Positions 36,923 through 46,010 of a stretch of DNA of 64,000 bases are shown piece by piece. The position numbers were made by a program, and so were the translations under genes. The first letter of the stretch is position 1. Every line of letters begins with the position of its first letter. The stretch is from Jiella endophytica (GTDB lineage: Bacteria > Pseudomonadota > Alphaproteobacteria > Rhizobiales > Rhizobiaceae), in contig NZ_SOZD01000006.1 of NCBI RefSeq assembly GCF_004519335.1, forward strand, positions 186,001 through 250,000, given 5' to 3'. The notes beneath the pieces were generated by a model, which had not been told where the DNA came from, did no database searches, and was given only the letters and a program-made list of their open reading frames with translations.

Positions 36923-37717
36923 TCAGGCCGCGCGTTCGAAGGCGAAGGCCTCCATGGCGAGCACGCCGAAGTCGCGGCTCTGATGCAGCATCCTTGCCGC
37001 GCCGCCGCCGGCACCGAGCGCCACGAAGAGCGGCATCAGATGCTCGTCGGTCGGGTGGTTCTCGCGGGCAAAGGGCGCCCTGTCGCGATAGTCGAGCAGC
37101 GCCTCGACGTCGCCTTGCGCCAGCCGCTCACCCATCCAGACGGCGAAGGCCTCGACCCAGTCCGGCACGGCGGCGGTGCGGTTGCCGACCTTGAGATGGG
37201 TGAAGGCCTCGCGCAGATTGTGGGTGAGCGAGCCGGATCCGATGACGAGCACGTCTTCCTCCGGCAGTTGCGAGAGCGCCACGCCGAGCCGGTGGTGATA
37301 GGCCGCGTCCTTGCCCGGATCGACCGATACCTCGACCACCGGGATTGCGGCCTCGGGGAAAGCCAGGATCAGCGGCACCCAGGCGCCGTGATCGAAGCCG
37401 CGGCCGGTGAGCACTTTTGCCCGGAAGCCGGCGTCCTCGAGCCCTTCGACGATCGTCGCGGCGAGCTTCGGATCGCCGGGCGCCGGATAACGCATCTCGT
37501 AGAGCTCGCGGGCAAAACCACCGAAGTCGTGGATCGTCTCGGGGCGCGCGTCACCGGTAACGAAGACACCGCCATTCGCCTCGAAGTGCGCGCTGGCGAC
37601 GACGATCGCCCGCGGCTTCGGCAGGCTCGCCGCCAGATCGCGCAGAAAGGCCGTCGCGGCGGTTCCGGCGATCGCGATGTCCGGCGAGCCGTGGGAGATG
37701 AAGAGGGTCGGCAGCAT
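36923..37717 (-). CDS. DODA-type extradiol ring-opening dioxygenase (YgiD-like)
   Basis: 264 residues, cytoplasmic. The iron/zinc-binding His residues are seen in FISHGSPDIA (near residue 9), SAHFEANG (near 43), FDHGAWVPL (near 110) and SLTHNLRE (near 165), the pattern of class III LigB/4,5-DOPA dioxygenases. Substrates are catechols. GGGAGG lies eight bases before the ATG. Convergent with dedA; the upstream 126-base gap holds a 46-bp interrupted palindrome. Confidence 0.88.
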   Translation of the reverse strand: MLPTLFISHGSPDIAIAGTAATAFLRDLAASLPKPRAIVVASAHFEANGGVFVTGDARPETIHDFGGFARELYEMRYPAPGDPKLAATIVEGLEDAGFRAKVLTGRGFDHGAWVPLILAFPEAAIPVVEVSVDPGKDAAYHHRLGVALSQLPEEDVLVIGSGSLTHNLREAFTHLKVGNRTAAVPDWVEAFAVWMGERLAQGDVEALLDYRDRAPFARENHPTDEHLMPLFVALGAGGGAARMLHQSRDFGVLAMEAFAFERAA

Positions 37718-37794
37718 GGGAGATCCTCCCGGTGAGTGAGACCGGAAGAATATGCCGAAGCCATCGAGACGTCAGGACGCCAAAGCCCCGACGC

Positions 37795-37840
37795 ATTGTT
37801 CACAGCTTGAGCGATGAAATCCGCTCAAACTGAGAACAAT
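37795..37840. promoter_or_regulatory. 46-bp interrupted palindrome between aroG2 and the dioxygenase gene
   Basis: ATTGTTC-a-CAG-c-TTGAGCG, an eight-base loop, then CGCTCAA-a-CTG-a-GAACAAT. The arms pair 7+3+7 with single mismatches at matching places. It starts four bases after the DAHP synthase stop (minus strand). With no T-run it could be a terminator stem or an operator for the dioxygenase gene. Confidence 0.55.
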
Positions 37841-37843
37841 CTC

Positions 37844-39226
37844 TCAACCCGCCGCCTGAGCCCGCTTTCCGGCGTCGGCGGCGTGGTCTTTCTTCAGCAG
37901 CTCGGCCACCAGGAAGGCGAGTTCCAGCGCCTGGTTGGCGTTGAGCCGCGGATCGCAGTGGGTGTGGTAGCGATCGGACAGGTCCTCGGCGAGGATCGGC
38001 CGGGCGCCGCCGGTGCATTCGGTGACGTCCTTGCCGGTCATCTCGATGTGGATGCCGCCCGGATGGGTGCCTTCTGCCGCGTGGACGTCGAAGAAGGCCT
38101 GAACCTCGGCGAGGATCCGCTCGAAGGGCCTCGTCTTGTAGTGGTTCAGCGTGATCGTGTTGCCGTGCATCGGATCGCAGGACCAGACCACCTTGCGGCC
38201 CTCGCGCTCGACGGCGCGGATCAGCTTCGGCAGGCATTCCTCGACCCGCTCGTGGCCGAAGCGGGTGATCAGCGTCAGCCGGCCGGCCTTGTTCTCCGGG
38301 TTCAGCCTGTCGATCAGCCGCAACAGATCGTCCGGCTGCGAGGTCGGGCCGCATTTCAGGCCGAGCGGGTTCTTGATGCCGCGGCAGAACTCGACATGGG
38401 CGTGATCGAGCTGGCGGGTACGGTCGCCGATCCAGATCATGTGGCCGGAAGTGGCGTACCAGTCGCCGGACGTCGAGTCGACGCGGGTCATCGCCTCCTC
38501 ATAGCCGAGCAGCAGCGCCTCGTGGCTAGTGAAGAAGTCGGTCTCGCGCAGCGAGGGGTGGTTTTCCGCGTCGATCCCGATCGCCCGCATGAAGGCCATG
38601 GTCTCGGAGATCTTGTCGGCGAGCGCCCTGTAACGGTCGGCCTCGGGGCTGCCGGCGACGAAGCCGAGCATCCACTGGTGGACGTTGTCGAGATTGGCAT
38701 AGCCGCCCTGCGCGAAGGCGCGCAGAAGGTTCAGCGTCGCAGCCGACTGCCGGTAGGCCATGATCTGGCGCTCCGGGTTCGGAATGCGCGACGCCGCGTC
38801 GAACTCGATGCCGTTGATGATGTCGCCGCGATAGGAGGGCAGCGTGTGGCTGTCCTTGGTCTCGTTGTCGGAAGAGCGCGGCTTGGCGAACTGGCCGGCA
38901 ATGCGGCCGATCTTCACCACCGGCTGGGCACCGGCGAATGTCAGGACGATCGCCATCTGCAGGAAGGCGCGGAAGAAGTCGCGGATATTGTCGGCGCCGT
39001 GCTCGGCGAAGCTCTCGGCGCAGTCGCCGCCCTGCAGAAGGAACGCGCGGCCGTTTGCGACTTCGGCCAGAGAGCGCGTCAGCTTGCGCGCCTCACCGGC
39101 AAAGACCAGCGGCGGATAGCTGGCGAGCCGCCTTTCGGTCTCGGCGAGCGCGGCCGGATCCGGATAGTCGGGCATCTGCAAAACGGGCTTTGCGCGCCAG
39201 CTCGACGGTGTCCAATCCTTCGCCAT
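37844..39226 (-). CDS. aroG2: Class II 3-deoxy-D-arabino-heptulosonate 7-phosphate synthase
   Basis: 460 residues, the plant/mycobacterial (class II) type of DAHP synthase, first step of the shikimate pathway from PEP and erythrose-4-phosphate. Motifs: [14 protein letters not shown] with the metal-binding Cys, [58 protein letters not shown] and [15 protein letters not shown]. Start at 39226 has AGGAG at good distance; a GTG-led extension of 38 residues upstream is not DAHP-like. Monocistronic by spacing. Confidence 0.95.
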   Translation of the reverse strand: MAKDWTPSSWRAKPVLQMPDYPDPAALAETERRLASYPPLVFAGEARKLTRSLAEVANGRAFLLQGGDCAESFAEHGADNIRDFFRAFLQMAIVLTFAGAQPVVKIGRIAGQFAKPRSSDNETKDSHTLPSYRGDIINGIEFDAASRIPNPERQIMAYRQSAATLNLLRAFAQGGYANLDNVHQWMLGFVAGSPEADRYRALADKISETMAFMRAIGIDAENHPSLRETDFFTSHEALLLGYEEAMTRVDSTSGDWYATSGHMIWIGDRTRQLDHAHVEFCRGIKNPLGLKCGPTSQPDDLLRLIDRLNPENKAGRLTLITRFGHERVEECLPKLIRAVEREGRKVVWSCDPMHGNTITLNHYKTRPFERILAEVQAFFDVHAAEGTHPGGIHIEMTGKDVTECTGGARPILAEDLSDRYHTHCDPRLNANQALELAFLVAELLKKDHAADAGKRAQAAG

Positions 39227-39448
39227 TGCAATGTCTCCTGACCGGGCCAGCCGGTCGTCCTCGCCTCGGAAATCCTTGGGTTCTTCGCGATCGCTGCGCC
39301 AAAAGGCCGCCGGAAAGTCGCGTGAGCGGCCTTTAAGCACTTATCGATCAGTTTGTCATCACTTCAGGCACCGGATCGCTCTCGCACGGGAAGCGACCTC
39401 GGGATCCGGCTTTCGAAGCTGGCGCGAAAGCGTGCGGTCCTGCTCGTC

Positions 39449-40261
39449 TCAGCCCGCGATCTCGTCCGTCCAAACCTCAAAGCCGGTCAGCGTGTTCTGG
39501 CCGAAGGTATGGGTCAGCGGAACGTCGGCGGCATCGCGCCCCTGGGCGATCAGGATGCGGCCGATCCGCGGCTGGTTGTTGCGCGGATCGAATGTCCACC
39601 ACCGGCCGCCGAGATAGACCTCCATCCAGGCAGCGAAATCCATCGGGCCGAAGGGCGGCGTCTGGCCGATATCGCTGACATAGCCGGTGCAGTAGCGGGT
39701 CGGGATGTTCATCGCCCGGCAGAAGGCGACGGCGAGATGGGTGAAGTCGCGGCAGACGCCGGTCTTCTCAAAATAGGCCTCGGCCGCCGTCTTGGTGGGC
39801 CGCGAATGTTCGTAGCCGAAGCTGATGTGGTCGTGGACGAAGTCGCAGATCGCCTGCACCCGCGCCCATCCCTCCGGCGTCTGGCCGAACAGCCGCCACG
39901 CCTCGTTGGACAACAGATCGCTCTCGCAGTAGCGACTCGGCAGGAGGAAGAGGATCGTTTCCGCCGGCAGGTCCTCGACCCGGTGCTGCATCGTGCCCGG
40001 AGCTTCTTCGTCCGGCAAGCCGTCGTCCTGGATCACGGTGTCGGTGCCCATGACGAAATGTCCGGCCGGCGCGACCAGGCGGTTGCACCAGTTGCCGAAC
40101 GAGTCGCGATAGCTCTCGATCGGGACATGCGGCTCAGTCTGCAGGTGGTCCGGCCGCTCCAGCCGTCCGACGCGCGAGTAGTGGACGTTGAGGATGACGA
40201 TCATCGGCGTCGGCGCGGGGAATTCGTAGGTCAGCCGGCAGCCCAGTCGAATTCGCATCAT
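39449..40261 (-). CDS. Transglutaminase-like cysteine protease family protein
   Basis: 270 residues. The catalytic triad of the transglutaminase core is visible: Cys in TGVCRDFTHLAVAFCRAMNIP (near residue 168), His/Trp in FAAWMEVYLGG (here Ala-Ala-Trp where His is often found) and Asp in WWTFDPRNN. An N-terminal domain of about 100 residues is the 'transglutaminase N' beta domain found in rhizobial proteins. No signal peptide, so probably cytoplasmic. The missing His should be noted: the usual motif is H-x-W; here the place reads M-D-F-A-A-W. Confidence 0.82.
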   Translation of the reverse strand: MMRIRLGCRLTYEFPAPTPMIVILNVHYSRVGRLERPDHLQTEPHVPIESYRDSFGNWCNRLVAPAGHFVMGTDTVIQDDGLPDEEAPGTMQHRVEDLPAETILFLLPSRYCESDLLSNEAWRLFGQTPEGWARVQAICDFVHDHISFGYEHSRPTKTAAEAYFEKTGVCRDFTHLAVAFCRAMNIPTRYCTGYVSDIGQTPPFGPMDFAAWMEVYLGGRWWTFDPRNNQPRIGRILIAQGRDAADVPLTHTFGQNTLTGFEVWTDEIAG

Positions 40262-40417
40262 GCCACGCTTTCTCGGGGTGAGGCCCGGACGGAGGAAGCC
40301 GACGCGAGGCCGGATCGTCCGACGAGCATCGCGGTTCGACGCGAATCTTACGACTGTCGAGCCGACGATGACAGAGCCACAGCGAAATCGCGACAGGCCG
40401 GCGACGCTGCGCGCGCC

Positions 40418-41644
40418 TCAGCCGCCCTGCTTGCCGCCGGATCCGCCGCCCGAGCCGAGCTGTCCGACGGCGTTGCCTGCCGTGCGGGCCAGCTTGTCGA
40501 GAATGTCGTAGAAGATGTCGACGCTGAAGCCGAAGATGAAGGCGAGGAAGAGCGAACCGAAGGAGAGATTGACGATCCCGGCGTCGCTGATCACCGAGGG
40601 GGTGGTGAACCAGACGACGAAGATGCCGGTGAACGCCGCAAGGATCACCCGGAACAGCACCGCGCTGCGCGGCGGGTCCGGATAGATCGAGGTGATGTAG
40701 ATCCGCATGAAGTACATCACCGCACCGAAGGCCCCGTAGAGCGCCGGCAGCAGCCACTGGGTGACGGTGGGATAGAAGTTGCGCACCACCTCGACCTTTT
40801 CCGACACCGACTCCTCGATCTGGATGAAGTCCGAGCCGTTCATCCGCAGCTTGCAGCGCAGGACGTATCTGGCGCCGCTCAAAAGGTCGACGCCCTGCAG
40901 GAAACGGGAGAAATTGTCGTCGCCCTTCTCGGTCGCGTCGATGATCTTGCGGGCTTCCGGCAGAAAGCAGTCGCCCTGCGGGACGTTGCGGCCATAGGTG
41001 AAGAGCATCGCCTTGATGCTGGCGATCGCATAGTCGAGGACATTGGCGTTCAGCGTCAGCCGCGCCGCCCGGTTGGCGACGGTGTTGAGGCGGATGTCGT
41101 AGCGGCGCAGCGTGTTCATCCTGTCCTGCAGAGCGACGGCGCCGCTCGACCTCGCAGGATCGGAGACCCGCAGGTCGAAGACGTCTTTCGCACCGAAGGC
41201 GGCGAAGATGATCTCGTCGAGCAGCGCCGCCTGTCGGTCATCCTCGAGCTGCGAGACTTCGACGAACAGCTTGTCCGCCTCGCGCTGCCAGCTGGTGTAG
41301 TAGGAGCAGAGGACGGCGAGGACGAGCGCGAGCCAGAAGAACGACCATTTGAACAGCCGGTCGATGAACGGTGTCACGCGCCGCTCCGGCGCTCCCTCGC
41401 CGTCGCGGGCGAAGGGATCGAAGCCCTGCTGCAGGTCGATCAGCGTCACCGGCTGGATCTTGTGCAGCGCCAGGCGCAGTTCCTGCTGCAGCGTCAGCGT
41501 TTCAGGCGTCGAGAGATCGGCGTCGGGCTTGGCGGCAAGACCCTGTATCGCCCTGGCGAGACGGTCGCTGTCGAGCTTGCCGCTCTTCAGGCCGAAATTG
41601 GCGACGAGCAGCGCATCGGCGCTGAGCTGGCGAAGATAGTCCAA
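40418..41644 (-). CDS. Unrecognised membrane protein with C-terminal transmembrane helices
   Basis: 408 residues from a TTG at 41644 with GGGAGG upstream; the frame continues upstream but loses protein character. I do not recognise the family. One helix (RLFKWSFFWLALVLAVLCSYYTSW, about 99-119) precedes a long soluble, mainly helical region (120-300), and three C-terminal helices (about 307-325, 336-356, 365-385). The end is Gly/Ser-rich (GSGGGSGGKQGG). It follows the small Cys-rich secreted protein by 32 bases and is likely in one operon with it. Confidence 0.65.
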   Translation of the reverse strand: MDYLRQLSADALLVANFGLKSGKLDSDRLARAIQGLAAKPDADLSTPETLTLQQELRLALHKIQPVTLIDLQQGFDPFARDGEGAPERRVTPFIDRLFKWSFFWLALVLAVLCSYYTSWQREADKLFVEVSQLEDDRQAALLDEIIFAAFGAKDVFDLRVSDPARSSGAVALQDRMNTLRRYDIRLNTVANRAARLTLNANVLDYAIASIKAMLFTYGRNVPQGDCFLPEARKIIDATEKGDDNFSRFLQGVDLLSGARYVLRCKLRMNGSDFIQIEESVSEKVEVVRNFYPTVTQWLLPALYGAFGAVMYFMRIYITSIYPDPPRSAVLFRVILAAFTGIFVVWFTTPSVISDAGIVNLSFGSLFLAFIFGFSVDIFYDILDKLARTAGNAVGQLGSGGGSGGKQGG

Positions 41645-41676
41645 ACCGCCCTCCCATGGCCTGCGGCGCCGCGCCG

Positions 41677-41913
41677 CTAGCCGAGCGTTCCCGCCTGCGG
41701 CCCGGCGATCGACGGGCAGAAGCACTCGTTTCCGGGAATGCCGGGCGGCGAGGCCCAACACCAGAAGTGCTCGGTGAAGCAGATCGTGCCGGGGGCGTGG
41801 TCGGGGACCTGCGCGAGGGCGGGTCCGCTGAGGGCCGATAGAAGCACGACACCGGCGACAAGCAGCCGCGCGAGGAGGGCTGCCGGGGCCTGTTGCGCGA
41901 GCCGACGAGACAT
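41677..41913 (-). CDS. Small secreted Cys-rich protein
   Basis: 78 residues: a signal peptide of about 34 residues (basic start MSRRLAQQ, hydrophobic core, ALAQ cleavage) and a mature part of about 44 residues with four Cys (ICFTEHFWCW and NECFCPS). Probably periplasmic with two disulfides. I know similar short rhizobial proteins only as hypothetical. First gene of a two-gene operon with the membrane protein. Confidence 0.65.
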   Translation of the reverse strand: MSRRLAQQAPAALLARLLVAGVVLLSALSGPALAQVPDHAPGTICFTEHFWCWASPPGIPGNECFCPSIAGPQAGTLG

Positions 41914-42087
41914 GACGCAAACTCCGTCGTCAGCGACCGTTGCGACCGGTCGACAGCTTCGCCCCGTCTCATCTTGGACAGTTTGTTTGACCGACGAAAG
42001 AAAATTCCTCGTGAAACCTGTCGGCGATCTTTCGGCAAGACTTCTGCACCGACCGGATTGCCCGTTCAGGCATCGACCTGCGCAACG

Positions 42088-42723
42088 TCAGCGGATCAGG
42101 ACCGGCCGCACGCCCCGCGCCTCGACCAGCCGGTCGAACATCTCGGCCTCGCCCTCTTCCAGCGTCACCGGGCGCGGATAGCGCGGCGCGTTCCGGTCGG
42201 CGAAGAGGCGCGTCTCGAAGCCGTCGGTCTCCTCGACGAAGCGTCTCAGCCCGTCGTCGCCATAGAGCATGCGGAAACCCTGCATCACCGCGTCGAGATA
42301 GCTCTGCAGGATCGCCGACTGCCGGTCTTCGGCGCTCGGCGCACCGGGACGCGCCTCGTAGATATAGACGGGAATGTCCCTCAGCGGCGGCCGCTCCACC
42401 GTCAGCCGCCCGAGGTCGACGATCCGCCGCGCATAGCCCGCCTCGCGCTCGTCGACCGACGGCAGGTGATCGGCGAGATCGTAGACGACGACGCCATGAA
42501 CGCCCGCCTCCTCGTCGCGCTTGACGGATAGGAGCGACATCGCCTCATTCGCCTCGCGCGGCAGCCATACCCGCCGCCAGCCGGCGGCCTCCGCCCGTCT
42601 TATGCCGAGGAACTTGGTGCGCAGGGTGCGCGGATTGACCAGCGATCCGTAGCCGAAATAGGCGACGACGCGGCCCTCGGCGGCGAGCTGTTCGAGGTCG
42701 GGGTGGTCCGGGTGAATCTCCAT
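42088..42723 (-). CDS. Gamma-glutamylcyclotransferase-fold protein
   Basis: 211 residues from ATG at 42723 (an ATG seven codons earlier is possible). YFGYGSLVN near residue 22 is the substrate-binding loop of the GGCT/AIG2 fold, and the acidic residue in ..VYDLADHL..VDEREAGY fits the catalytic Glu position. Such enzymes release 5-oxoproline from gamma-glutamyl compounds or glutathione; here the substrate is not known. Confidence 0.75.
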   Translation of the reverse strand: MEIHPDHPDLEQLAAEGRVVAYFGYGSLVNPRTLRTKFLGIRRAEAAGWRRVWLPREANEAMSLLSVKRDEEAGVHGVVVYDLADHLPSVDEREAGYARRIVDLGRLTVERPPLRDIPVYIYEARPGAPSAEDRQSAILQSYLDAVMQGFRMLYGDDGLRRFVEETDGFETRLFADRNAPRYPRPVTLEEGEAEMFDRLVEARGVRPVLIR

Positions 42724-42843
42724 GAGCGCGGCATAACGCAACATCGCGGCGGATCAAGCCACGATTTGTGCAGCGCAAGATTACCTACCGCGGCGGGGCA
42801 TAAAAATGCTATGGCTGACGCATCGTCCGCCGGAGCGTGAGCC

Positions 42844-43227
42844 ATGCCGATCGCCGCCCTCTATGCCGCCATCCTGACACCCGTCTTCCTTGCCCTGTCC
42901 GTCCGGGTCGTCCTGCGCAGGAACAGCCTCGCGACGATCATCGGCGACGGCGGCGACGCCGCCCTGAGGCGCCGCATCCGCGTCCACGGCAATTTCTGCG
43001 AATATACGCCGATGGGGCTGATCCTGCTCGCTTTGGCGGAAAGCCTCGCGACGCCAGCCTGGGCCCTGCATGTCGCAGGACTCGCCCTCGTCGCCGGCCG
43101 GCTGCTTCATGCCTATGGCGTCTCGCAGCTGGCCGAGATCATCGGCTGGCGGATCGTCGGCATGGCGGCGACCTTCGCCTCGCTCGTCGTCAGCGCCATC
43201 GCCTGCCTGATCGGCGCGATCGGATGA
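42844..43227 (+). CDS. MAPEG-family membrane protein
   Basis: 127 residues with four hydrophobic helices. RRIRVHGNFCEYTPMGLILLALAE near residue 42 is the MAPEG motif (R-x-x-R-x-x-x-N-x-x-E) that binds glutathione in this superfamily, and GRLLHAYG is the second landmark. Bacterial members may have glutathione transferase or peroxidase activity. Stand-alone by context. Confidence 0.88.
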   Translation: MPIAALYAAILTPVFLALSVRVVLRRNSLATIIGDGGDAALRRRIRVHGNFCEYTPMGLILLALAESLATPAWALHVAGLALVAGRLLHAYGVSQLAEIIGWRIVGMAATFASLVVSAIACLIGAIG

Positions 43228-43280
43228 TCCGGCCTCGCTCCAGCGGATGCCGCAGCGAGGCGTTTCGACAGCCGCCCGCC

Positions 43281-43302
43281 TTGACGTGAACGTAAGCGTC
43301 AT
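43281..43302. promoter_or_regulatory. Inverted repeat TGACG...CGTCA ahead of the hydrolase
   Basis: TTGACGTGAACGTAAGCGTC contains the dyad TGACG-N10-CGTCA, 14 bases before the hydrolase ATG. The TTGACG half could double as a -35 box. The ACGTnAACGTAA-like core resembles operators of MerR-type LiuR regulators; this is a guess. Confidence 0.35.
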
Positions 43303-43315
43303 CCACTTTCGACCA

Positions 43316-44221
43316 ATGCCGACCTTCACCCACCCACCCGGCACCACCGCTCATGCGGCCTTCTTTCCGGTCTCGCAGCGCGAAGTCTCGATCGAGACCG
43401 CCGATGGCGTGATGCTTCCGGCCACGCTGTTCACCGGCGAGGGACGCAAGCCGGCGGTGCTGATTTCGGAAGCTGCGGCAGTGGAGCGGCGCTTTTATCG
43501 CGCCTTTGCGATTCATCTGGTCGAACAGGGGGCCAGCGCCGTTCTCACCTACGACTATCGCGGTGTCGGCGCCGCGGCGAAGGGGCCGAAGGCCGGCGAA
43601 TTCCGCATGAAGCACTGGGGCGTCCACGACCTGCCGGCCGCCCTCGCCACCCTCGAGGCCGAAGTCGGGGACGGGCCGATCGTCGGCGTCGGCCATTCCT
43701 TCGGGGGCGTCGCCCTCGGCCTTAGCGGCGTCTCGGAACGGTTCGAGCGCTACTGCATGGTCGCCTCGCTGAACGGCTATTTCAGGAACACCGCCGAACC
43801 GCTGACGGTGTACGCCCGGATGGCGATTGCCGGCGTACCGACGACCTGGCTGCTCGGCCACATCCCGGCCGCCGCCGGCCTCGGCACCGCGCTTGCCGGG
43901 CCGATCTTCCGGGACTGGACGCGCTGGTGCCGCAACCGCGATTTCCTGTTCGAGGACGCCTCCGTTCCCGAATCGCAGCGCTTCGCCGACGTCCGCCTGC
44001 CGCTCCTGTCGATCGGGATCGGCGACGACCGCTGGGGCACGCCCAAGGCCGTGGCGGAACTCCTGAAGCATTTCTCCAATGCCGAGATCGACGAGGTCTG
44101 GCTGCGGCCCGAGGATGCCGGCGACGAGATCGGTCACATGGGCTTCTTCCGCCGCGAGATGCGCGGTCCGCTCTGGCCGGTCGCGACGGACTTTCTCCTC
44201 GATGGCAGGCGGCCAAGCTGA
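43316..44221 (+). CDS. Alpha/beta hydrolase
   Basis: 301 residues. Oxyanion and strand signatures: PAVLISEAAAVERRFYR, YDYRGVG near residue 82, and the nucleophile elbow VGHSFGGVAL (Ser near 125). The acid/His pair is likely in IGIGDDRWGT and GHMGFFR near the C-terminus. It matches the YheT/COG4757-type cytoplasmic serine hydrolases. The 3' end overlaps the tail of the antisense transporter remnant by 88 bases. Confidence 0.85.
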   Translation: MPTFTHPPGTTAHAAFFPVSQREVSIETADGVMLPATLFTGEGRKPAVLISEAAAVERRFYRAFAIHLVEQGASAVLTYDYRGVGAAAKGPKAGEFRMKHWGVHDLPAALATLEAEVGDGPIVGVGHSFGGVALGLSGVSERFERYCMVASLNGYFRNTAEPLTVYARMAIAGVPTTWLLGHIPAAAGLGTALAGPIFRDWTRWCRNRDFLFEDASVPESQRFADVRLPLLSIGIGDDRWGTPKAVAELLKHFSNAEIDEVWLRPEDAGDEIGHMGFFRREMRGPLWPVATDFLLDGRRPS

Positions 44222-44965
44222 GGCTTGCGGGCGGCGAGCACGGCCGCCAGCCCGACGAGACCGATTCCGGCGAGAGAAAGAAGGCCCGGCACCTCGCCGA
44301 AGAACAGCGCGCTCCAGGCGACCGCGAAGACGAGATAGGAATTGTCGAACAGGCCGACGACCGCCGGCTCGGCCAGCTGATAGGCCCGAGCGACGGCGAC
44401 GGCGATCACCGCCATCAGCGCGCCGAGCAGGCAGACGAGCCCGATGTCGGCGGCGGACAGCGCCGGCCAGGCGGCAAGCCGGCCTGCTACCTCGCCTGCG
44501 TCGAGGTCGAACCACCCGGCAGAACCCACCGCGGCCGCGCCGGCCGCCGCCAGAACGAGATTGAGGTTCAGCGCCATGGCGAGCGGCGCCTCGCCGGCGC
44601 AGCGGTGGCGGGTGACGATCGCCGCAAAAGCGTAGCAGGCGGCGGCGAGGAAGGGCATCGCTGTCGCCGGCGACAGAGCGCCGGCATCCGGGCGCAGTGC
44701 CAGCATCACGCCGCAGAGCCCCAACGCGGCGGCGACCCATCCCGAAAGGCCGATTCGCTCGCCCGGCATCAGGGCCGAGAATGCCGCCATCATCAGCGGC
44801 GCGGTGTAGAGCGCCGCCGCCGCCACGGCCAGTTCCATCTCGGGCAAAGCGCCGTAATAGGCGAACCACATGCCGGTCAGGAGCAGGCTGCGCAGCGTCA
44901 CCCAGAACGGGCCGATGACGTCGCAGCGGAAGCGACGCGGCTTCGCGGCAGCGCGCGCGGCGGCG
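44134..44965 (-). pseudogene. EamA/DMT-family transporter, 5' end missing
   Basis: Normal EamA proteins have ten helices and about 290-310 residues. Here homology begins at about residue 35 of the open frame with FWVTLRSLLLTGMWFAYYGALP, which is the region of helix 3; helices 1-2 (about 70-80 residues) are absent. The frame continues upstream only because it reads antisense through the LysR remnant (GGVEARKPRRQPVERLAE). The rest is intact, including YTAPLMMAAFSALMPGERIG and the second EamA half. The 3' end runs into the hydrolase gene. I judge it a deletion product, not functional. Confidence 0.75.
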
Positions 44966-45579
44966 AGGTCGTTCTGTTCTGCCAGCTCTGCGAGGCGTTC
45001 TACTGGCTGACGCCGCGGCTTGCGGGCTTCCACGCCGCCCATCCCGAGATCGAGCTGCGGCTGCAGTCATCGATCCGGCCGCTCACCGAGAGCGGCGGAG
45101 GTTTCGACGTGGCGATCCAGACCGCCGGCAGGCCATCCGGCACCAGCCGCCTCGCTTTCGCTGTTGACGACGTCGTCTTCCCGGTCTGCTCGCCCGATTA
45201 TCTCGGAGAAACGACGCCGCCCCTCCGCCTTGAAGCCTTGCAGGAGCACCGGCTGCTCTCCCACCGCGTCGCGCCGCAGGACTGGCTCGACTGGCCAGAT
45301 TTTTTTGCGCTGGCAGGTCTGCCGCAGGCCGTCGCAAAAAACGTCATGGCCTTCGACAGCTATCCGCTGGTGCTGCAGGCGGCGATCGCCGGCCAGGGCA
45401 TCGCCCTTGGCTGGCGGCGAACCGTTTCGGGGCTTCTCGCCGACGGCTCGCTGCTGCGGCCATGCCGCGAGAGCCTCGATCGGCCGCGGGAGTTTTGCGT
45501 CTATGTCAGCCCGCAGGCCGGCAACCGGGCGGAGACCGGGGCGCTGCTGGCTTGGTTGCGCCGGGAACTCGCATCATGA
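44960..45579 (+). pseudogene. LysR-family regulator, N-terminal HTH missing
   Basis: From about 44975 the frame reads as a LysR substrate-binding domain: EAFYWLTPRLAGFHAAHPEIEL, FDVAIQTA, VCSPDYL, LLSHR, QAAIAGQGIALG and LRRELAS at the end. The preceding about 90 residues with the winged helix are absent: upstream sequence is instead antisense to the EamA remnant. There is no start codon with ribosome-binding site at the junction. In intact loci LysR genes are commonly divergent from the transporter they control, which fits one deletion removing both 5' ends. Confidence 0.75.
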
Positions 45580-46010
45580 GTTGCGGCCAACATCAGGATC
45601 GTGAGAGGCTCGCCGGGGCGGGCGAAGACGGCCGGATCCGTGAGCAGATGCAAAAACGCATCAATTGCCGCAATTATGCCGCTTCCGCCAGGTTAAGTTC
45701 GTTGACAGTTGCTGGAGGGGTTCAGCACTCAACACATATGGCGGCGCAGAGCCGTCCTGGATTTCCCGGCGCGGCAACGCGTCATGCCGGCGATCGCCGC
45801 TCGCATTCTGCGGGCGACGCGTACTCCGGCAAGGCCTTGCATGGCATTGCCGGTTTGGCCGGCAGGGTTAAAATTCGGTGGGCGAAACGAATTGGTTACC
45901 AAGATTCGCCGATGATGCATGAAACGATTGGCGGGCCGGCGAAAAACGCCGGTGTCGGGCAAAGGGGGCTCTCCGCCGATCATCGCGAATGAAGCGAATG
46001 GGGGACGCGG
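45580..46010. other. Intergenic, no supported gene
   Basis: About 431 bases between the LysR remnant and the DUF2778 gene. TTGACA at 45701 could be a -35 box. Nothing else stands out. Confidence 0.45.
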
